Notes under the pieces: generated by a model
The model's database searches: none
Told to the model about the DNA's origin: nothing
The model's input: the letters and a program-made list of their open reading frames with translations, nothing else
Shown: piece after piece, positions 1 through 6,398 of the stretch
Numbering within the stretch: position 1 is the stretch's first letter
Layout: each line of letters begins with the position of its first letter
NCBI GenBank assembly: GCA_028408025.1
Contig: JAOOKL010000024.1
Coordinates: 1-9,083, forward strand
Direction of reading: 5' to 3'
From: Candidatus Pelagibacter sp.
GTDB taxonomy: Bacteria; Pseudomonadota; Alphaproteobacteria; Pelagibacterales; Pelagibacteraceae
DNA length: 9,083 nt
Translations under genes and position numbers: made by a program

Positions 1-886
1 ATAAAACAATGTAGTAATAATTAAATAGATAGTTCATCTTTTTCTTAAATATATATATTCCCAAAAAAATGACATAAATAATAATTAAATAAGCAATATT
101 TCTATGATAAAATTGAATTAAACTTTGATCATTAAAATTTAAAAGATGACTAAACTTATTAAAATCAATATCATCTGGAAAATAAGCTTGATTCATTAAT
201 GGCCAGGTTTGATATATTTGACCCGCATCTAATCCTGAAACAAACGCTCCAAAAATAATTTGAAAAAAAATTAATAAAATTAAACTACTAAAAACTAATG
301 ATTTTTTTTCATAAGTAAAAAAATTTTTAAAAGTTTTTGATTTAAAATTTAGGATATTCCAAAAAATCATTGATATAATTATAAAAGCAATTGATAAGTG
401 TAAAGACAATCTATAATGACTAACAGTTACATTCTCTATCAAACCACTTTTGACCATATACCATCCAACTAAACCTTGTATTAAGATTAATGTTGAAATT
501 AAGAAACATAATTTTAAATATTCACTATTTATTTTTTTGGTAAAATAAAAATAAATAAAAGGTAAAATAAAAAAAAGCCCTAATAATCTAGCTAAAATTC
601 TATGTGCATATTCCCAATAAAATATTATTTTAAAATTGTCTAAAGTCATGTTTGAATTCATTAATTTATACTGCGGAATTTCTTTATATAAGTTAAAATA
701 ATTTTCCCAAGCAGAATTGTTTAACGGTGGTAGAATTCCTGCAAAAAGTTCCCACTCAGTGATGGAAAGACCAGAATTTGTTAATCTTGTTAATCCTCCA
801 ACAATTACTATTAAACTAACCATGAGAAAGCTGATTACTAGCCAATAATAAAATAGAGTATTTATCTTTTCATCATTTGATTTCAT
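1..886 (-). CDS. ctaA: Heme A synthase, COX15/CtaA family (3' end cut by window edge)
   Basis: This integral membrane enzyme oxidises the C8 methyl of heme O to a formyl group, giving heme A for aa3-type cytochrome oxidase. The frame stays open for 295 codons from the ATG to the left edge, so the C-terminus is missing. Family marks are GGLTRLTNSGLSITEWE at residues 30-46 after the first membrane helix, EYAHRILAR at 92-100, VSHYRLSLHL at 155-164 and the loop GLDAGQIYQTWPLM at 218-231. H95, H157 or H163, and H261 (YHRN) fit the expected heme-liganding histidines; the last one should lie beyond the edge. Hydrophobic segments are visible near 14-32, 100-116, 124-142, 160-178, 196-216 and 263-280. 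The loop pattern and the absence of a cysteine pair fit the alphaproteobacterial/mitochondrial COX15 type rather than the Bacillus type. It is divergent from the chorismate mutase gene, and no Shine-Dalgarno is evident. Confidence 0.93.
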   Translation of the reverse strand, partial: MKSNDEKINTLFYYWLVISFLMVSLIVIVGGLTRLTNSGLSITEWELFAGILPPLNNSAWENYFNLYKEIPQYKLMNSNMTLDNFKIIFYWEYAHRILARLLGLFFILPFIYFYFTKKINSEYLKLCFLISTLILIQGLVGWYMVKSGLIENVTVSHYRLSLHLSIAFIIISMIFWNILNFKSKTFKNFFTYEKKSLVFSSLILLIFFQIIFGAFVSGLDAGQIYQTWPLMNQAYFPDDIDFNKFSHLLNFNDQSLIQFYHRNIAYLIIIYVIFLGIYIFKKKMNYLFNYYYIVL

Positions 887-937
887 GAATTTTAATATAT
901 ATTTTATTTAGAAAAAGAATAATATCTTAATGTCGCT
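887..937. promoter_or_regulatory. Divergent intergenic region, likely promoters for ctaA and the chorismate mutase gene
   Basis: This is the only DNA between two divergent start codons, so both genes should be transcribed from it or from adjacent coding sequence. For the plus-strand gene, TTGATT at 877-882 (inside the first ctaA codons) and TATTTT at 900-905 are spaced 17 bp apart and make a candidate sigma-70 promoter. On the minus strand several TA-rich hexamers could serve as a -10, but none stands out. In DNA this AT-rich such matches arise easily, so the exact boxes are weakly supported. No operator-like palindrome was seen. Confidence 0.35.
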
Positions 938-1219
938 ATGATTAATAAGAACATATTAAAAATTAGAAAAAGACTAGATAAATTGGATAATGCTTTTCTA
1001 GCTTTAATTAAAAAAAGAACAATGTTAGTTGATGAGGTTCTAAAAAATAAAAAATACAAAAAAGATATAGTTGACAAAAAAAGAATTTCGGTAATTCTTA
1101 AAAATATCGAAAAAAAATCAAAAAGAATTAATATTGACCCAAAAATAACGAAAAAGATTTGGACTTACATGATTAAAGCTTACATTGATTATGAATTTAG
1201 ATCTTTTAAAAAAAAATAA
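938..1219 (+). CDS. aroQ: Chorismate mutase, AroQ class, stand-alone domain with altered active site
   Basis: A 93-residue all-helical protein matching the AroQ fold, which converts chorismate to prephenate for phenylalanine and tyrosine synthesis. Aligned by eye to the E. coli PheA mutase domain, R10, R27, K38, D46 and R49 correspond to the catalytic residues R11, R28, K39, D48 and R51. Three other active-site positions differ: I50 for E52, Y82 for S84 and E86 for Q88. The N-terminal helix (RKRLDKLDNAFLALIKKR, residues 10-27) is the clearest part. The length equals a single mutase domain, with no dehydratase, dehydrogenase or DAHP synthase attached, so it is a monofunctional cytosolic enzyme. 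It starts at the first ATG without a clear Shine-Dalgarno. Its stop codon abuts that of rpmG on the other strand with no base between. The fold is secure; full activity on chorismate is an inference because of the substitutions. Confidence 0.8.
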   Translation: MINKNILKIRKRLDKLDNAFLALIKKRTMLVDEVLKNKKYKKDIVDKKRISVILKNIEKKSKRINIDPKITKKIWTYMIKAYIDYEFRSFKKK

Positions 1220-1411
1220 TTATTTACTATGTGGAGGCAATTTTTTTTCTACAAAAAATTCGTGTTTTCTCGTATTTGGGTTATATTTTTTTAATTTAAG
1301 TTTATTTTTTGCTTTTTCACCTTTAGTTGGCTTTTTCGCATAGTAAATAATTTTACTATCCGGATTGCTTTCAGGGACTAGTCTTACTTTAATGTGTGTT
1401 TTTTTTGCCAT
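1220..1411 (-). CDS. rpmG: Large ribosomal subunit protein bL33
   Basis: A 63-residue basic protein of the 50S subunit near the E site. It begins MAKKTHIKVRLV, like other L33 proteins, and carries the family core KLKLKKYNPNTRKHEFF at residues 38-54, equivalent to the usual KLELKKYDPxxRKHVxF. It has no cysteine, so it is the zinc-independent form. It is slightly longer than the usual 50-55 residues, with extra residues around 14-36 and a PPHSK tail. It is the last gene of the minus-strand cluster. Its ATG lies inside the 3' end of the merR-like gene, overlapping by 23 nt in another frame, which suggests translational coupling since no Shine-Dalgarno is seen. An A8 run on the coding strand (1399-1406) lies in the overlap. 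Confidence 0.93.
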   Translation of the reverse strand: MAKKTHIKVRLVPESNPDSKIIYYAKKPTKGEKAKNKLKLKKYNPNTRKHEFFVEKKLPPHSK

Positions 1412-1769
1412 AATTTTTTAAAATTTTAATTTTGTCTAAAACTTTTTTACTTTTTAACTCAATATTCTTTTTTTGATAATCAGTTTTTAAACTATTCAAA
1501 TCATAATCGTCAAGGTTATTTATCTTATTTTTTAGTATATTTTTCACTCCCTTTATTGTCATCCCATTATCTTTTAACATAAATTTTATAAAACGTATTA
1601 TCTCTATTTGTTTTTCTGAATAATATCTTCTTTTATTAATAAGCACTGGTTTAATCACTTTAAATTCTTTCTCCCAAAATCTTATTATGTGATTTGCAGG
1701 TTTTTTACTTCTTGGATCAAAAAGGTTAATTAATTTTGATACTTCAGATATTTTGTATAATTTTTGCAT
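1389..1769 (-). CDS. MerR-family DNA-binding regulator, short form
   Basis: A 126-residue protein with an N-terminal MerR winged-helix DNA-binding domain: the start YKISEVSKLI (5-14) is the first helix, HIIRFWEKEF (27-36) replaces the usual LRYWExEF, and NKRRYYSEKQIEIIRFIKFML (45-65) is the wing and following helix. GMTIKGVKNIL (69-79) is the usual end of the domain. The rest (about 85-126) is lysine-rich and shows no ligand or metal site and no cysteine, so no inducer can be proposed. A MerR-like gene directly after ihfA is a recurrent alphaproteobacterial arrangement; its targets are not known to me. It begins 2 bp after the ihfA stop and overlaps rpmG at its 3' end. The family is sure; the role is not. 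Confidence 0.87.
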   Translation of the reverse strand: MQKLYKISEVSKLINLFDPRSKKPANHIIRFWEKEFKVIKPVLINKRRYYSEKQIEIIRFIKFMLKDNGMTIKGVKNILKNKINNLDDYDLNSLKTDYQKKNIELKSKKVLDKIKILKNYGKKNTH

Positions 1770-1771
1770 AT

Positions 1772-2068
1772 TTATTTATTCAAATTTTCATTTAATTTTC
1801 TCGAGGCGATAAAACTTAAAGTTTTTCTAGCAGAAATTTTATAGGTTGTATTATCTCTTGGATTTCTTCCCAATCTTTCTTTTTTGGCCAAAACTTTAAA
1901 AGTTCCAAAATTTTTAACATTTACAGTTTCAATGCTAATTAAGTCTTTTAATATTTCAATAATACTATTGATAATTGATGAAGAATATGATTTTGATAAG
2001 CCTATTTTGATACTTAAATTTTTTGTTATATCTTTTTTAGTATAATTAATTCTCTTTTTCTTTATCAT
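1772..2068 (-). CDS. ihfA: Integration host factor subunit alpha (HU/IHF family)
   Basis: A 98-residue nucleoid protein, expected to pair with IHF-beta to bend DNA at specific sites. The body follows the family pattern: TKKDITKNLSIKIGLSKSYS at 10-29, then the beta-arm signature GTFKVLAKKERLGRNP at 55-70, with P70 as the expected intercalating proline, and the C-terminal ARKTLSFIASRKL at 80-92. Assignment to alpha rather than beta or HU rests on the position between plsX and a MerR-like gene and on the short N-terminal extension. The position after GRNP reads RDN instead of the usual KT. The ATG lies 23 nt inside the end of plsX, in the place where fabH normally intervenes. No Shine-Dalgarno is visible, so expression probably depends on translation of plsX. 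Confidence 0.88.
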   Translation of the reverse strand: MIKKKRINYTKKDITKNLSIKIGLSKSYSSSIINSIIEILKDLISIETVNVKNFGTFKVLAKKERLGRNPRDNTTYKISARKTLSFIASRKLNENLNK

Positions 2069-3092
2069 TTAAATGACTTAAATTATTTTTTATTTCTTGC
2101 ATTAGGTTTCCTTTTATAATTTTATAACATAAGTCGATAGAATGATAAAATCCTATTGCGTCTGTTCCACCATGACTCTTTACTACTGGCCCATTTAATC
2201 CTAAAAAAATTGCACCATTATATTTTCTTGGATCTAATTTTGATTTAAATTTTTTTAAAGAAAAGTAAGAAAACACAATCGATAATTTAGATATTAAATT
2301 TTCCATTAGGGATTCTTTTAAACTATCAACTACAAATTTTGCAGTACCTTCTGCAGTCTTTAGCGCTATGTTTCCAGTAAAACCATCTGTTACAATTACA
2401 TTGCTCTCACCATTCATAATTTGGTTTCCTTCAATATATCCATTAAAAATAAAATTTTTTTCACTTTCTAGGTTTTTTAATTGAGAATAGGTTTTCTTAA
2501 GTATTTCTGTACCTTTTATTTCTTCAGAACCAATATTAAGTAAAGCAACACGAGGTTGTTGTTCTGGAAATATAGATTTAAATAATGCTGTACCCATTTC
2601 AGAGAAATCAACTAAATTTTTATCATCACATTCGATGTTTGCACCTAAATCTAATACAACACTCATTCCTTTTTTGCTTGGCCACAATCCTGCTAAAGCA
2701 GGTCTTGATACATCATTCATCATTTTTAGTATCATTTTAGAAATTACAAAGAGAACTCCCGTGTTACCTGCAGATAAACTTATATCGGTGTCACTATCAA
2801 TTTGTGATTTTATAGAATTCCACATACTTGTGTTTTTTGAATTTTTAATAGCAGTTAGTGGAGTTTCTTCATCTGAAACCACGGAGTCCGTATGAACAAT
2901 TATTACTTTATCATCATTAATTTTTAAATCAAAAAGATGTTTTTTTAAAATATTTTTATCACCAAAAAGTTTAATTAAAAAATCATTTTTTTTAAGATTT
3001 CTTTTTAAAAAAATATTCAATCCTTCAATGTTTTTTTTTGGAGAATTTTCACCACCCATTGCATCAATCGCAATAGTAATTTTTTTTGTCAT
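2046..3092 (-). CDS. plsX: Phosphate acyltransferase PlsX (acyl-ACP:phosphate acyltransferase)
   Basis: PlsX makes acyl-phosphate from acyl-ACP and phosphate. PlsY then uses it to acylate glycerol-3-phosphate, the first step of phospholipid synthesis; PlsX is a soluble, membrane-associated enzyme. The 348-residue length is normal. Marks are IDAMGGENSP at 9-18 (the family usually has GGD), SAGNTG at 107-112, DLGAN at 148-152, DGFTGNIALKTAEG at 236-249, and the segment 291-315 that includes GAIFLGLNGPVVKSHG and GTDAIGF. The start at 3092 lies 9 bp after the rpmF stop, with no clear Shine-Dalgarno. The 3' end overlaps ihfA. The usual next gene fabH, which also uses acyl-ACP-pathway substrates, is absent here. 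Confidence 0.96.
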   Translation of the reverse strand: MTKKITIAIDAMGGENSPKKNIEGLNIFLKRNLKKNDFLIKLFGDKNILKKHLFDLKINDDKVIIVHTDSVVSDEETPLTAIKNSKNTSMWNSIKSQIDSDTDISLSAGNTGVLFVISKMILKMMNDVSRPALAGLWPSKKGMSVVLDLGANIECDDKNLVDFSEMGTALFKSIFPEQQPRVALLNIGSEEIKGTEILKKTYSQLKNLESEKNFIFNGYIEGNQIMNGESNVIVTDGFTGNIALKTAEGTAKFVVDSLKESLMENLISKLSIVFSYFSLKKFKSKLDPRKYNGAIFLGLNGPVVKSHGGTDAIGFYHSIDLCYKIIKGNLMQEIKNNLSHLNDKEKEN

Positions 3093-3101
3093 TTATAATG
3101 A

Positions 3102-3275
3102 TTAAATATCTAAAATTTTTTTACCGTTATAATAGCCCGATTTTAAATCTATATGATGAGAAAGTTTATATTCACCGCTTTTTTTATCTTCAACAATATT
3201 TGACGGTATAAGTTTATGATGAGATCTTCTCATCTTTTTTTTTGATACAGATGTTTTTCTTTTTGGTACAGCCAT
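3102..3275 (-). CDS. rpmF: Large ribosomal subunit protein bL32
   Basis: A 57-residue basic protein of the 50S subunit. It begins [20 protein letters not shown], the hallmark L32 start, and ends in a short region with [16 protein letters not shown], matching the alphaproteobacterial form (CPxCG zinc motif absent, no cysteines). The start codon overlaps the stop of the upstream chaperone gene by one base (TAATG), and a good Shine-Dalgarno, GAGG, sits 7 nt before the ATG. It lies 9 bp before plsX. rpmF next to plsX is common across proteobacteria, often with a DUF177 (YceD) gene before it. Here the bc1 chaperone gene occupies that position. Confidence 0.95.
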   Translation of the reverse strand: MAVPKRKTSVSKKKMRRSHHKLIPSNIVEDKKSGEYKLSHHIDLKSGYYNGKKILDI

Positions 3276-3772
3276 TATTTTACCTCAAACTTTATGGCAT
3301 CTTTTATCATGCTTTCAGGAGGAAGTTCAAAACAAAAATTATAAAAATTTGTGTAATATTCAATAAATAGGTCACATTTTTTATGATTTGAATCATTTAA
3401 AACGTCAAAATACTTTAAAATCAAACTTTTGTTCACTTCAAATTTGTTTTTTTCTGAATTGATCTTTAATAAAATATCATAAAAAACTTTATTTAAATCT
3501 TTCATCTTTTTATTTACTGCAACATCACCTTGACCTAATTCTCGTAAATTATTTTCTATTGATTGAAATAAAGAGTCATAAGAAGCTTGAGGAAATTTGA
3601 TCTTTTTGAATTTGTATATAATAAGTATTATTGAAAAATGCAAAAACATAAGGTAAATTCTTGTTTCAAAAGTATCCTTTAGTTCTATTTCTTTATAGAA
3701 ATATAAATTACGAGATAACTTCAATAATGTGTTATAAAGAAGGTTGTTATGTTTTTTGAAATTAAATATCAT
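3275..3772 (-). CDS. Ubiquinol-cytochrome c chaperone family protein (CBP3/UQCC1-like)
   Basis: A 165-residue protein of the family that includes mitochondrial CBP3/UQCC1, an assembly chaperone for cytochrome b of the bc1 complex. The bacterial members are assumed, not proven, to act likewise. Recognisable parts are [20 protein letters not shown] (19-38), corresponding to the family ARxxxFY...DTxxxR region, [10 protein letters not shown] (41-50) with the conserved histidine H45, and the diagnostic NLRELGQGD (75-83) followed by [11 protein letters not shown] (88-98). The C-terminal part is weakly conserved. It is the first gene of the minus-strand cluster. Its ATG at 3772 lies 24 bp inside the divergent bamE gene, so its promoter must lie in bamE coding sequence. 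A later start would remove little and no other methionine lies before residue 42, so the long form is kept. It is followed by rpmF with a one-base overlap. Confidence 0.82.
   Translation of the reverse strand: MIFNFKKHNNLLYNTLLKLSRNLYFYKEIELKDTFETRIYLMFLHFSIILIIYKFKKIKFPQASYDSLFQSIENNLRELGQGDVAVNKKMKDLNKVFYDILLKINSEKNKFEVNKSLILKYFDVLNDSNHKKCDLFIEYYTNFYNFCFELPPESMIKDAIKFEVK
3283..3286 (-). promoter_or_regulatory. Shine-Dalgarno of rpmF
   Basis: GAGG on the minus strand, 7 nt upstream of the rpmF ATG and inside the last codons of the chaperone gene. It is one of only two convincing ribosome-binding sites in the window and fits the high translation demand of a ribosomal protein gene. Confidence 0.6.
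3739..3743 (+). promoter_or_regulatory. Shine-Dalgarno of bamE
   Basis: GAAGG followed by a 5-nt spacer before the bamE ATG at 3749. An in-frame stop (TAA at 3725-3727) lies just upstream and no other ATG intervenes. The site therefore fixes the bamE start and with it the 5' overlap with the divergent chaperone gene. Confidence 0.6.
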
Positions 3773-4216
3773 TTTATAAAAATACTACTGCTTTTATTAT
3801 TTATTTTAGTGGGATGTCAATTAAAAGATCCTGATAAAAATCATGGTATTTTATTTCTAGAAAATAGGTCAAAATCTTTAATTATCCAAAAATCAAATAA
3901 AAACGACATTATAGATAGATTAGGTCAACCCCACTCAAAATCTTTTGATAACGAAGATATTTGGATTTATTTAGAAAGAACTTTAAGTAAAGGGAAATAT
4001 CATAAACTTGGACAACATGTTCTTAAAACTAACAATGTATTAGTACTACATTTTGATAAATATGGAATTTTAAATGATAAAAAAATTTATACTAAAGATG
4101 ATATTAATAAAGTTGAATTTTCCAAAAATACTACAGAAAACCAATTAAGTAAAAAGAGTTTTGTCGAGTCTTTTCTGTCTAGCCTGAGAGAAAAAATGTA
4201 TGATAGAAATAATTAA
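3749..4216 (+). CDS. bamE: Outer membrane protein assembly lipoprotein BamE (SmpA/OmlA family)
   Basis: BamE is a periplasmic-facing lipoprotein of the BAM complex, which inserts beta-barrel proteins into the outer membrane. The 155-residue product starts with a basic-hydrophobic signal peptide (about 9-22) ending in a lipobox LVGC with C23 as the lipidated cysteine. The SmpA/OmlA domain follows: the helix SNKNDIIDRLGQP at 49-61 (family pattern Gxxxxxvxxx.LGxP), then FDNEDIWIYLER at 66-77 with the conserved aromatic strand, and a second strand VLVLHFDKYGIL near 108-120. The C-terminal 25 residues are polar and not recognised. It is divergent from the bc1 chaperone gene, as in many alphaproteobacteria, and its first 24 bp are shared with that gene. 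Its stop lies 3 bp from the convergent hppA stop. Confidence 0.86.
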   Translation: MFFEIKYHFIKILLLLLFILVGCQLKDPDKNHGILFLENRSKSLIIQKSNKNDIIDRLGQPHSKSFDNEDIWIYLERTLSKGKYHKLGQHVLKTNNVLVLHFDKYGILNDKKIYTKDDINKVEFSKNTTENQLSKKSFVESFLSSLREKMYDRNN

Positions 4217-4219
4217 TCT

Positions 4220-6325
4220 TTAATGTGCAATTACTGCCAAAAGTAACAAAGCTACAATATTTGTAATCTTAATCATGGGGTTTATTGCCGGCCCAGCCGT
4301 ATCTTTGTAAGGATCTCCAACTGTGTCTCCTGTTACAGCAGATTTATGTGCTTCAGATCCTTTACCACCAAAGTTACCGTCTTCAATATATTTTTTTGCA
4401 TTATCCCATGCACCTCCTCCGGCTGTCATTGAAACTGCTACGAACAGACCAGTTATGATTACACCTAACAACATAGCTCCTAAAGAGGATAATGCGGCTT
4501 CCATGCCAGCGATATTTAGAATAACAAAATATAAAATTATTGGTGATAATACCGGCAGCAAAGAAGGTACTATCATTTCTTTTATTGCGGCTTTAGTCAA
4601 TAAGTCAACTAACCTGCCATAGTCAGGTTTTCTTTTTCCTTTCATTATTCCAGGAATCTTTTTAAATTGTCTTCTTACTTCAATAACAACAGCTCCTCCC
4701 GCTCTTCCTACAGCCTGCATTCCCATAGAACCAAATAAATATGGAAGCATACCGCCTATTAATAATCCAGCAACTACGAAAGGATTTGATAAATCAAATG
4801 TTACATTAACTCCTGCCAAAGCCGAGTCTTTTACACTTGAAAAATATTTTATATCTTCTGTGTAGGCAGCAAATAAAACTAAAGCTCCTAAACCAGCTGA
4901 TCCAATTGCATAACCTTTAGTTACAGCTTTCGTCGTATTGCCAACAGCATCTAAAGCATCTGTTGTTTTTCTAACATTTTTGGGTAGCTTAGACATTTCA
5001 GCTATCCCACCAGCGTTATCTGTGACAGGTCCATAAGCATCTAGCGCGACTACCATGCCAGTCAAGGCTAACATTGCTGTTACAGCTATTGCTATACCGT
5101 AAAGACCAGCTAAACTATTTGTATATAAAATTCCCGCCACTATTATTAGAGCAGGAATCGCAGTGGCCTCCATTGAAATAGCCAATCCCTGAATTACATT
5201 TGTCCCATGACCTGTTGTCGATGATTTTGCTACTGATTGCACTGGTCTGTAATTTGTTCCAGTATAATACTCAGTAATAAAAATTAATAATCCTGTAATT
5301 AAAAATCCGACAATTCCACAGATGTAAAGATCTAGACCAGAAAAAATTGCACCTGCATTGTTATTATACGTAGTTTTTAATCCAACTATAGTATCGGTTA
5401 CAGGATACATTATAATTAATGAAGTTATAGCAGTAACAATAAAACCTTTATACAAAGCCCCCATTATACTTTTATTTTTACCTAATTTAACAAACCAAGT
5501 CCCAATTATGGAAGTAATTATACATGCTCCTCCAATAGCTAAAGGATAAATCATTAAATTGTAATTTTCAGGAGAAAATATTGAGGCTAACACCATTGTT
5601 GCAACAATTGTAACAGCGTAAGTTTCAAATAAATCAGCTGCCATTCCCGCACAATCACCAACGTTATCACCAACGTTATCTGCTATTACAGCGGGATTTC
5701 TAGGATCATCTTCAGGTATTCCAGCTTCAACTTTTCCAACTAAATCTGCGCCCACATCAGCCCCTTTAGTAAAAATTCCACCGCCTAGTCTAGCAAAAAT
5801 AGAAATTAAAGATGCCCCAAAACCAAGAGCAACTAAAGCATTAATAATTTCTCTATTGTCTACATTAAAATTTATTAAGATAATGTAATATACAGTTATG
5901 GCTAGCAAAGCTAAACCTGCAACTAATAAGCCAGTTATTGCCCCAGACTTAAATGCAATTGTAAGTCCAGACTGTAAACTTTGTCTTGAGGCTTCTGCTG
6001 TTCTAACATTTGCTTTTACGGAAATTAACATTCCAACATAACCAGCAACTCCAGATAAAAAAGCACCTATAAAATAACCCAAACCAACTAGATAACTAAA
6101 GAAATAACTTACAATTAAAAGAACAATAAAGCCTACAACAGCAATTGTTTTATATTGTCTGTTTAAATATGCTTTTGCACCTATTTGAATAGCTTCAGCT
6201 ATTTCCTGCATTCTTGAATTTCCGGGACTTGCTGAAAGAATTTGACCTGATAATAAATAACTGTAAGCAACAGCAATTATTCCTGTGAAAGATATTAAGT
6301 ATAGTAATTCTAAATAATTATTCAT
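4220..6325 (-). CDS. hppA: Membrane-bound proton-pumping pyrophosphatase, K+-independent type
   Basis: This inner-membrane enzyme hydrolyses pyrophosphate and pumps protons, recovering energy from biosynthetic PPi. The 701-residue polytopic protein is of full family length with many hydrophobic helices. The PPi/Mg signature [11 protein letters not shown] is at 190-200, followed by [20 protein letters not shown] (203-222) and [11 protein letters not shown] (224-234). The C-terminal acidic cluster contains [16 protein letters not shown] (665-680). GNTTKA at 462-467 has lysine (K466) and a downstream T469, the combination that marks K+-independent H+-PPases; K+-dependent ones have alanine and glycine there. 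I start at the ATG at 6325. A TTG seven codons further upstream (6346) would add MAFIHFK, but it has no ribosome-binding site and the ATG gives the family-typical N-terminus. It ends 3 bp from the convergent bamE stop and follows nusB after a 73-bp gap. Confidence 0.95.
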   Translation of the reverse strand: MNNYLELLYLISFTGIIAVAYSYLLSGQILSASPGNSRMQEIAEAIQIGAKAYLNRQYKTIAVVGFIVLLIVSYFFSYLVGLGYFIGAFLSGVAGYVGMLISVKANVRTAEASRQSLQSGLTIAFKSGAITGLLVAGLALLAITVYYIILINFNVDNREIINALVALGFGASLISIFARLGGGIFTKGADVGADLVGKVEAGIPEDDPRNPAVIADNVGDNVGDCAGMAADLFETYAVTIVATMVLASIFSPENYNLMIYPLAIGGACIITSIIGTWFVKLGKNKSIMGALYKGFIVTAITSLIIMYPVTDTIVGLKTTYNNNAGAIFSGLDLYICGIVGFLITGLLIFITEYYTGTNYRPVQSVAKSSTTGHGTNVIQGLAISMEATAIPALIIVAGILYTNSLAGLYGIAIAVTAMLALTGMVVALDAYGPVTDNAGGIAEMSKLPKNVRKTTDALDAVGNTTKAVTKGYAIGSAGLGALVLFAAYTEDIKYFSSVKDSALAGVNVTFDLSNPFVVAGLLIGGMLPYLFGSMGMQAVGRAGGAVVIEVRRQFKKIPGIMKGKRKPDYGRLVDLLTKAAIKEMIVPSLLPVLSPIILYFVILNIAGMEAALSSLGAMLLGVIITGLFVAVSMTAGGGAWDNAKKYIEDGNFGGKGSEAHKSAVTGDTVGDPYKDTAGPAINPMIKITNIVALLLLAVIAH

Positions 6326-6348
6326 TTTAAAATGGATAAATGCCAAAA

Positions 6349-6392
6349 ATATTAAAGAAAGGCAAGTTAAAGTTAATTCTCATTGGTGACAA
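6349..6392 (-). promoter_or_regulatory. Candidate hppA promoter
   Basis: The 73 bp between nusB and hppA is the largest gap in the window. Reading toward hppA, TTGTCA (6392-6387) is a near-consensus -35 with a weak TAACTT 17 bp on. TTAACT (6376-6371) lies 16 bp before a better -10, TAATAT (6354-6349). The latter would start transcription just before the ATG at 6325 and past the alternative TTG. These are pattern matches by eye in AT-rich DNA; read-through from the rib-nusB cluster is also possible. Confidence 0.3.
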
Positions 6393-6398
6393 ATCGTG

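Noticed and set aside
2635..2895. Plus-strand open frame of 86 codons inside plsX
   Set aside because: Antisense to well-conserved plsX motifs, with no ribosome-binding site and no recognisable protein pattern.
4323..4622. Plus-strand open frame of 99 codons inside hppA; a similar one lies at 5358-5549
   Set aside because: Both are antisense to the highly conserved hppA coding sequence, and their composition only mirrors the hydrophobic codons of the pump.
6323..6346. TTG start at 6346 for hppA, adding seven residues
   Set aside because: No ribosome-binding site. The ATG at 6325 gives a more typical N-terminus, and a candidate -10 overlaps the region just upstream of the TTG.
6341..6364. 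Inverted repeat TGCC...GGCA upstream of hppA as an operator or terminator
   Set aside because: The arms are only 4 bp with a 16-nt unpaired centre, which is expected by chance and is not a convincing hairpin.
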